Shown: piece after piece, positions 1 through 3,726 of the stretch
How positions within the stretch are numbered: the first letter of the stretch is position 1
Layout of the letters: each line of letters starts with the position of its first letter
Assembly (NCBI GenBank): GCA_010672185.1
Contig: JAAHHL010000288.1
Coordinates: 1 to 7,785, forward strand
Source: Caldora sp. SIO3E6
Lineage (GTDB): Bacteria > Cyanobacteriota > Cyanobacteriia > Cyanobacteriales > Coleofasciculaceae
DNA length: 7,785 nt
Reading direction: 5' to 3'
Translations under genes and position numbers: made by a program
The notes under the pieces: model-generated
The model's input: only the letters and a program-made list of their open reading frames with translations
Database searches by the model: none
Told to the model about the DNA's origin: nothing

Positions 1-272
1 TAAAAGTCATCATCACCGAAGAATCTTATACGTCGGTTGCTAGTTTCCTGGATGGAGATTTTATTCCTGTGTACGGAAGCAATGAGGCTTCATGTGTAAA
101 ATTTAGCGGTCGTCGTGTTAAGCGTGGGTTGTACTGTTCTAAAATCGGCATCAAATTCAACGCCGACATCAACGGCAGTTACAACATCATCCGCAAAGTA
201 GTCCCAGATGCTTTTGGCAACGGGATAGAGGGTGTAGTAGTTCATCCTGTCAAGATTACTCTGGCAAACTAA
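1..272 (+). CDS. tnpB: TnpB (IS200/IS605-type RNA-guided nuclease), C-terminal part
   Basis: This is the 3' end of a transposon-encoded TnpB (OrfB) protein. The reading frame is open from base 3 to the TAA at 270-272, giving 89 residues, and the rest lies left of the window. TnpB is the RNA-guided nuclease of IS200/IS605 elements, related to Cas12. The fragment begins with ITEESYTSVASFLDGDF and continues through a basic FSGRRVKRGLY stretch to NADINGSYNI, where the Asp (fragment residue 55) matches the third RuvC catalytic acid. It ends with the GIEGVVVHPV tail common in cyanobacterial copies. No zinc-ribbon CxxC pair is visible in this part. A GTG at 69 is internal, not a start. Whether the missing 5' part is intact cannot be judged. 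Family call is from recognised motifs. Confidence 0.88.
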   Translation, partial: KVIITEESYTSVASFLDGDFIPVYGSNEASCVKFSGRRVKRGLYCSKIGIKFNADINGSYNIIRKVVPDAFGNGIEGVVVHPVKITLAN

Positions 273-295
273 TTTCCGCGTTTTTCCGCAAAATT
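271..295 (+). repeat. Possible right-end hairpin of the TnpB element
   Basis: AATTT (271-275) pairs with AAATT (291-295), and inside that GCG (278-280) pairs with CGC (287-289) around a TTTTTC loop, leaving a small internal mismatch. IS200/IS605 elements carry an imperfect subterminal hairpin just after tnpB, so the position fits. The stem is short and AT-rich, so this is a tentative call. The element's right boundary should lie between base 273 and the leuD start. Confidence 0.3.
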
Positions 296-310
296 AGGAA
301 CTATAAACCA

Positions 311-317
311 AGAGGAG
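311..317 (+). promoter_or_regulatory. Ribosome-binding site of leuD
   Basis: AGAGGAG lies seven bases upstream of the ATG at 325. It is the best Shine-Dalgarno match in the window and fixes the leuD start. Confidence 0.8.
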
Positions 318-324
318 CAAATCG

Positions 325-921
325 ATGAGTCAAATAGTCAAGGTTTCAGGAAGAGGAATTCCCTTAGTAGGAGATGATATTGATACAGACCGAATTATAC
401 CTGCTCGGTTCTTACGCCATATCACTTTTGAGACTTTAGGAGAGCAGGTTTTTGTCGATGATCGTACCCAAGCTGGAGGAGAGCATCCCTTTGATCAACC
501 CCAGTACCAAGGAGCTAATATTTTAGTAGTCAACGGCAACTTTGGCTGTGGCTCTTCACGAGAACATGCGCCACAATCCCTAAGCAGATGGGGTATCCAA
601 GCCATAGTAGGAGAGAGTTTTGCCGAGATCTTCTTTGGTAATTGTGTCGCCATCGGTCTCCCCTGTGTGACGGCTGAACCTGATATAGTCAAACAATTGC
701 AAGCATTATTACAGGAAAATCCTCAAGCTTCGATTAGTGTCGATTTAGAAACAATGGAAGTTCATTGTGGAGACTTCCAAACCTCTGTTTCTATGGGTGA
801 AGGACCAAGGAAAATGCTGACTGCAGGTAATTGGGATAGTTGTGGACAACTTGTCCGCCAAGTTGAGCAAATTCGGGCGACTGCTGCTAAGTTACCTTAT
901 ATGGCATGGGGGAATTCGTAA
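325..921 (+). CDS. leuD: 3-isopropylmalate dehydratase small subunit
   Basis: LeuD pairs with the iron-sulphur subunit LeuC to form cytoplasmic isopropylmalate isomerase, which converts 2-isopropylmalate to 3-isopropylmalate in leucine synthesis. The 198-residue product is a normal full-length LeuD swivel domain. Family motifs are GDDIDTDRIIPARFL (residues 16-30), GNFGCGSSREHAP (71-83, the substrate-binding loop) and GESFAEIFFGNCVAIGLP (96-113). The ATG is set by an AGAGGAG seven bases upstream. In many cyanobacteria leuC directly precedes leuD. Here a TnpB gene in the same direction ends 52 bases upstream, so the link to leuC is interrupted or leuC is elsewhere. I see no good promoter between tnpB and leuD, so transcription probably comes from within or beyond the element. 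A homoaconitase-type small subunit is the only realistic alternative and is less likely. Confidence 0.95.
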   Translation: MSQIVKVSGRGIPLVGDDIDTDRIIPARFLRHITFETLGEQVFVDDRTQAGGEHPFDQPQYQGANILVVNGNFGCGSSREHAPQSLSRWGIQAIVGESFAEIFFGNCVAIGLPCVTAEPDIVKQLQALLQENPQASISVDLETMEVHCGDFQTSVSMGEGPRKMLTAGNWDSCGQLVRQVEQIRATAAKLPYMAWGNS

Positions 922-946
922 TCAAACTGACCAACTCTGCTATTGC

Positions 947-1090
947 CTACAGCACGGGTGAGTGAAAAAAGGTGTGGGAAGTGTGGGGAGTGTGGGAGGT
1001 GTGGGGAGATAGAGATATAAGGGGAACCTATGATTTTTTGAAAACTTAGGCTATAAATCCTACTTCATATTTCGTTCACCCCTACAGCAC
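947..1090. mobile_element. MITE-like insert with 9-bp flanking direct repeats
   Basis: The 9-mer CTACAGCAC occurs at 947-955 and again at 1082-1090. The 126 bases between them (956-1081) begin with GGGTGAGTGAAA and end with TTTCGTTCACCC, which are inverted copies of each other at 10 of 12 positions, including a perfect outer GGGTGA/TCACCC. Terminal inverted repeats directly abutting a short direct repeat are the footprint of a DNA transposon with target duplication. With no room for a gene it would be a non-autonomous element (MITE). Inside are a four-unit G-rich repeat (972-1007) and an imperfect hairpin (1027-1050). The structure is read directly; the transposition origin is inference, and I cannot name a parent IS family. 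Confidence 0.5.
972..1007 (+). repeat. Four 9-bp G-rich tandem repeats, G-quadruplex motif
   Basis: Four consecutive 9-mers, GTGTGGG followed by AA, GA, AG and GA, fill this stretch exactly. Their G-runs (976-978, 985-988, 994-996, 1003-1006) are separated by 5-7 bases, which meets the usual G3+/N1-7 G-quadruplex rule on the + strand. The array lies inside the MITE-like insert. Similar GTGTGGG repeats are familiar from filamentous cyanobacterial intergenic DNA. Confidence 0.75.
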
Positions 1091-1132
1091 TGGCAGAGAT
1101 GATAATCCATACTATTAGATCAGTCGATCGCA

Positions 1133-1501
1133 CTATAGAGGAATATGGGTGATTCGATTTTGATATTCTTGTGGCTCTCCTGCCAACGCTATAAGAAGTA
1201 GATCATTTATGATTTGTCCAATAGTAGCTTTCGGACGCAAAACAAAAATACCAGGAACTTGGCGATGCTGTGATAAATGTTCAGCTAAATGTACAGGCAT
1301 TGATGTGCGATTATTAGTAACCAGAATAAATTGATTAATCTCACACCAAATAAGAATTTTCGGATCTAAAGTACCCTTTGCTGGTGTATTTATATCACTC
1401 AACTCACCAACCATTAAAACAGTTAAGTCAGGTTGATAGCGCAGTAATTGTTCTTGATAAAGAGGAGGTAAATTTTCATCAAGGAGATATTTGACACTCA
1501 T
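1133..1501 (-). CDS. DUF5615 family PIN-like protein (putative toxin)
   Basis: A 122-residue protein with the layout of DUF5615, a PIN-like nuclease family often found as the presumed toxin beside a DUF433 partner. The N-terminus carries YLLDENLPP, with the acidic pair D8/E9 expected at the metal site. D46 in LDPKIL and the segment FILVTNNRTSMPVHLAEHL (58-76) are further family landmarks. The end, QVPGIFVLRPKATIGQIINDLLL (81-103), is typical of the cyanobacterial branch. The last metal-site acid of classic PIN domains is replaced by Asn (VTNN), usual in this branch as I recall it. Its ATG overlaps the stop codon of the upstream DUF433 gene (ATGA), so the two are translationally coupled. A GGGG-type ribosome site lies about 11 bases upstream. 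It looks intact. RNase activity is predicted from the family only. Confidence 0.85.
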   Translation of the reverse strand: MSVKYLLDENLPPLYQEQLLRYQPDLTVLMVGELSDINTPAKGTLDPKILIWCEINQFILVTNNRTSMPVHLAEHLSQHRQVPGIFVLRPKATIGQIINDLLLIALAGEPQEYQNRITHIPL

Positions 1502-1821
1502 ACAGTGTTACCCCTTTGCGCTCTTAGTTGGCGTAACCTAAGTACATAATCAGGCGGGTTTTCATCTTGTTGCTTAGCTCCTTGTTGACAATGTTTGAGC
1601 CAATCTGCCATATATTGGGTTATAATTTCCGGGTTTTGCAAATAATAGAGAATTGTTGCATATATCTGTTCTAAAGTAAGGTGAGGATAAGTTTGAGCTA
1701 TGCTCTCTGGAGACTGGTGGCGATACAGATATTCATGCAATATGGTTTCGATACCGATGCGGGAGCCTTTAATTCTAATATCATTAGGGGTTAAAAAGTT
1801 GAAATATTCTTCTATTTGCAT
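1498..1821 (-). CDS. DUF433 domain protein (putative antitoxin)
   Basis: A 107-residue DUF433 protein, first gene of a two-gene minus-strand operon. The family core is seen at residues 15-30 (IRIKGSRIGIETILHE), followed by a helix-turn-helix-like segment SPESIAQTYPHLTLEQIYATILYYLQNP (37-64). DUF433 proteins are small predicted DNA-binding antitoxins encoded just before PIN-like DUF5615 toxins, as here. The C-terminal tail (about 75-107) is polar and basic (RLRQLRAQRG) and would be the likely toxin-contacting part. The stop codon overlaps the toxin ATG by four bases. The ribosome-binding site is weak (AAAGACAGCA before ATG). Autoregulation would be expected for such a pair, but I could not pick out a convincing operator in the 163-bp divergent region. 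Confidence 0.85.
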   Translation of the reverse strand: MQIEEYFNFLTPNDIRIKGSRIGIETILHEYLYRHQSPESIAQTYPHLTLEQIYATILYYLQNPEIITQYMADWLKHCQQGAKQQDENPPDYVLRLRQLRAQRGNTV

Positions 1822-1942
1822 TGCTGTCTTTTGTTACTAATGACTCTGAATTGGTCTAGACTAAGATATCAGCACACTATGTCAGTGCGTATAACCCCAG
1901 CTTAACTTAAGGAAAGCATAGTTATTACACCAGATTGGGTAT

Positions 1943-1976
1943 GACTCCTGCCTTATTTTCCTGAATTCTGACTCCT
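1943..1976. repeat. GACTCCT direct repeat in AKR leader
   Basis: GACTCCT occurs at 1943-1949 and 1970-1976, with TTTTCCTGAATTCT between. This resembles the TCCTGAATTCTGACTCC-type short repeats common in filamentous cyanobacterial intergenic DNA. It sits immediately before the reductase gene and replaces any recognisable Shine-Dalgarno sequence there. Family resemblance is from memory. Confidence 0.4.
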
Positions 1977-1984
1977 TCATCTAA

Positions 1985-3004
1985 ATGAACTTACCCCCAT
2001 CAAGCCGACTACAGTTGACTCCAGATTTGAATATTTGCCGTATCTTAAATGGAATGTGGCAAGTGTCTGGTGGTCATGGACGCATTAATCCTCAAGCAGC
2101 AATCCAGAGTATGTTCGATTATCTGGATGCTGGCTTCACTACTTGGGATTTGGCCGACCATTATGGCCCCGCAGAAGACTTTATTGGAGAATTTCGCCGT
2201 CAATTGGTTGCTAACCGTGGACAAGAGGCTCTTGCTAACCTCCAAGCTTTCACCAAATGGGTCCCCAGACCAGGAAAAATGACTAGGCAGTTGGTGGAGA
2301 AAAACATAGACATCTCCTTGAAAAGGATGGGAGTAGAGAGCCTAGATCTGATGCAATTCCACTGGTGGGAATACCGGGATAAAAACTATCTGGATGCGCT
2401 TGAGTATATGGCACAACTGCAAGAAGAGGGTAAGATTAAGCATCTAGCTTTAACTAACTTTGATACCGAACACCTGAAAATCATCACAGAAGCAGGAATC
2501 AAAATTGTTTCCAATCAGGTGCAATTTTCCCTGATCGACCGTCGTCCTGAGGTGAATATGGTACAGTTTTGTCAAGAAAATGATATCAAGCTGTTGGCCT
2601 ATGGTACTCTTTGTGGTGGCTTGTTAAGTGAAAAGTATCTGGGACAACCAGAACCGCGAGGTGGAAAGCTGGCTACTGTTAGCTTGAGGAAATACAAGAA
2701 TATGATTGATGCTTGGGGTGGTTGGAATCTATTTCAACAACTCTTAACTATACTCAAGCAAATTGCTGAGGGACATGGGGTAAGTATCCCCAATGTAGCA
2801 GTTCGTTATATTCTGGAGCAACCAGCAGTAGCAGGAGCTATTGTTGGTGCAAGGTTAGGCATATCGGAGCATAGAGAGGATAATGCCAAGATATTTGATT
2901 TGATGCTAGACCAATCAGAGTATCATCAGCTTGATGCGGTGCTGAGTAATTCACGGAATTTGTATCAGCTGATTGGTGACTGTGGTGATGAGTATCGACG
3001 ATAG
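1985..3004 (+). CDS. Aldo/keto reductase
   Basis: A 339-residue cytoplasmic aldo/keto reductase (NADPH-dependent carbonyl reduction on a TIM barrel). The catalytic tetrad can be placed: D55 and Y60 in TTWDLADHYGPAEDFIGEF (52-70), K91 in AFTKWVP, and H126 in LMQFHWWEY. The cofactor-binding end of the barrel shows LLAYGTLCGGLLSEKYLG (203-220) and AIVGARLGISEHREDN (285-300). The N-terminus, ICRILNGMWQVSGGHG, marks a branch of uncharacterised bacterial AKRs, so the substrate cannot be named. Length is normal and the frame is intact. The ATG at 1985 has no clear Shine-Dalgarno sequence, common enough in cyanobacteria; it is the only start leaving the conserved N-terminal strand whole. It is transcribed away from the DUF433/DUF5615 pair and shows no functional link with its neighbours. 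Confidence 0.92.
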   Translation: MNLPPSSRLQLTPDLNICRILNGMWQVSGGHGRINPQAAIQSMFDYLDAGFTTWDLADHYGPAEDFIGEFRRQLVANRGQEALANLQAFTKWVPRPGKMTRQLVEKNIDISLKRMGVESLDLMQFHWWEYRDKNYLDALEYMAQLQEEGKIKHLALTNFDTEHLKIITEAGIKIVSNQVQFSLIDRRPEVNMVQFCQENDIKLLAYGTLCGGLLSEKYLGQPEPRGGKLATVSLRKYKNMIDAWGGWNLFQQLLTILKQIAEGHGVSIPNVAVRYILEQPAVAGAIVGARLGISEHREDNAKIFDLMLDQSEYHQLDAVLSNSRNLYQLIGDCGDEYRR

Positions 3005-3029
3005 GGGATAAGGAGTTGTTGGAATTAGG

Positions 3030-3048
3030 AATTGCGAATATAGCAATT
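3030..3048. repeat. Small palindrome after the reductase gene
   Basis: AATTGC (3030-3035) and GCAATT (3043-3048) form a 6-bp stem around a 7-base loop, 26 bases after the reductase stop. No T-run follows, so it is not a standard intrinsic terminator. ATATAGCAAT (3038-3047) recurs inverted at 6788-6797 after uvrA, pointing to a dispersed repeat. With the hairpin at 3079-3109 it resembles a composite cyanobacterial intergenic repeat. Confidence 0.5.
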
Positions 3049-3078
3049 ATACGACTTGTGAGGTACATATTGATCCCC

Positions 3079-3109
3079 CTCAATCCCCCTTGGAAAGGGG
3101 GACTTTGAG
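3079..3109. repeat. Strong C/G-run hairpin (REP-like intergenic repeat)
   Basis: TCCCCCTT (3084-3091) and AAGGGGGA (3095-3102) make a perfect 8-bp stem with a GGA loop. CTCAA (3079-3083) and TTGAG (3105-3109) extend it by 5 bp past a two-base bulge. GATCCCCCT-type sequences with an AAGGGGG return arm are a very common cyanobacterial intergenic repeat, as recalled. Position and stability would allow a role in ending the reductase transcript, but there is no U-tract. Confidence 0.65.
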
Positions 3110-3153
3110 TAGGGTGTGTAAACCCTTCGAGATGCTTTGCTTAGAGCACAGCA

Positions 3154-3164
3154 TAACGCACCAT
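3154..3164. repeat. Dispersed 11-mer, inverted copy at 7041-7051
   Basis: TAACGCACCAT here is the reverse complement of ATGGTGCGTTA at 7041-7051. TAACGCACC/GGTGCGTTA is the arm of a familiar dispersed cyanobacterial palindrome; only one arm is kept at each place. The rest of the 3005-3381 spacer (377 bases) holds the two hairpins described separately and otherwise AT-rich sequence in which I see no gene or clear promoter. Confidence 0.4.
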
Positions 3165-3381
3165 ATTGCGACTACAATCATTTTCAAAAATCGCCTAAAT
3201 CTGCTGTTTATTTTATATTTGTAACTTGGGATACTAAATTGAGATTTGTTTACTTTGGTAGGAATGGGAAATAAATTAGTTTAACTAGGAGTTGCTTAAT
3301 AAGATATTCTACTAGGTTTTAATTCACCAATGATGCGCCAGGACACGGATTTTGCTGTGGGATATACACCTTTGTTGTAGA

Positions 3382-3567
3382 ATGACATTACCTAAATCAG
3401 AATATCCCATGCCTTTCTTGTCTCCATATCAAACAACCACGGTTAAAATAACACTCTCAGAAAAAGACTGGGATATCGTCACGTCTGCACTTACTGACCC
3501 TCCCGAACCCAATGAAGCGTTGAAAACAGCTATTATTCGTTACAGAAAGCAAAATCTCGCACAATAA
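3382..3567 (+). CDS. Short DUF1778 (TacA-type) antitoxin-like protein, lacking DNA-binding half
   Basis: From the ATG at 3382 the product is 61 residues; a second ATG at 3409 would give 52. The frame stays open upstream to a TTG at 3352, but that part looks non-coding. The segment VKITLSEKDWDIVTSALTDPPEPNEALKTAIIRYRKQ matches the C-terminal half of DUF1778 antitoxins (typically KLSxRDW..F..AL..PPEPNEALK.A..RY), the part that wraps and neutralises a GNAT acetyltransferase toxin. Full members have about 90 residues and an N-terminal ribbon-helix-helix DNA-binding domain. That domain is missing here, and I find no trace of it upstream in any frame. No GNAT toxin gene follows. There is no Shine-Dalgarno sequence at either start. 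It is therefore either a decayed fragment or a short stand-alone protein; I favour decay. Confidence 0.55.
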   Translation: MTLPKSEYPMPFLSPYQTTTVKITLSEKDWDIVTSALTDPPEPNEALKTAIIRYRKQNLAQ

Positions 3568-3595
3568 ACCGATAGTATAAATTAATCATTCCTTC

Positions 3596-3630
3596 TTACT
3601 TGTTACTTGTTACTTGTTACTTATTACTTC
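3596..3630. repeat. Heptamer tandem array (5 x TTACTTN), left of uvrA
   Basis: Five contiguous 7-mers, TTACTT followed by G, G, G, A and C, lie between the DUF1778-like ORF and uvrA. This is a classic heptanucleotide STRR of filamentous cyanobacteria. A near-identical array in the opposite orientation lies just past uvrA (6717-6751). Confidence 0.9.
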
Positions 3631-3704
3631 AAAACCCGCTTCTATCGCCACCATTTTAGGTGTGTCACGCCACTACCACGGTAATCAGTAGCGCTAAAAT
3701 TGTT

Positions 3705-3710
3705 AAGGAA
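3705..3710 (+). promoter_or_regulatory. Possible uvrA ribosome-binding site
   Basis: AAGGAA is the only Shine-Dalgarno-like run before uvrA. It lies 16 bases before the ATG at 3727, which is long, but seven bases before an in-frame CTG at 3718. It lies downstream of the TTG at 3700 and so cannot serve that codon. Confidence 0.35.
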
Positions 3711-3726
3711 TATAACGCTGTCCTTC

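Noticed and set aside
302..307. TATAAA as a -10 box for leuD
   Set aside because: Transcription would start at about 313, inside the ribosome-binding site, and there is no -35 box at the right distance.
1872..1888. GCAC-N9-GTGC as operator of the divergent DUF433/DUF5615 operon
   Set aside because: Only 4-bp arms with no supporting second copy; indistinguishable from chance.
3030..3048. Palindrome as intrinsic terminator of the reductase
   Set aside because: AT-rich stem of only 6 bp with no T-run behind it.
3700..3726. TTG at 3700 as the uvrA start
   Set aside because: The added nine residues match nothing conserved, and the only ribosome-binding sequence lies downstream of this codon.
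3568..3726. SOS (LexA) box in front of uvrA
   Set aside because: I looked for CTGT-N8-ACAG and AGTAC-type cyanobacterial boxes and found neither. An 8-bp palindrome TAGCGCTA (3689-3696) is too short to interpret.
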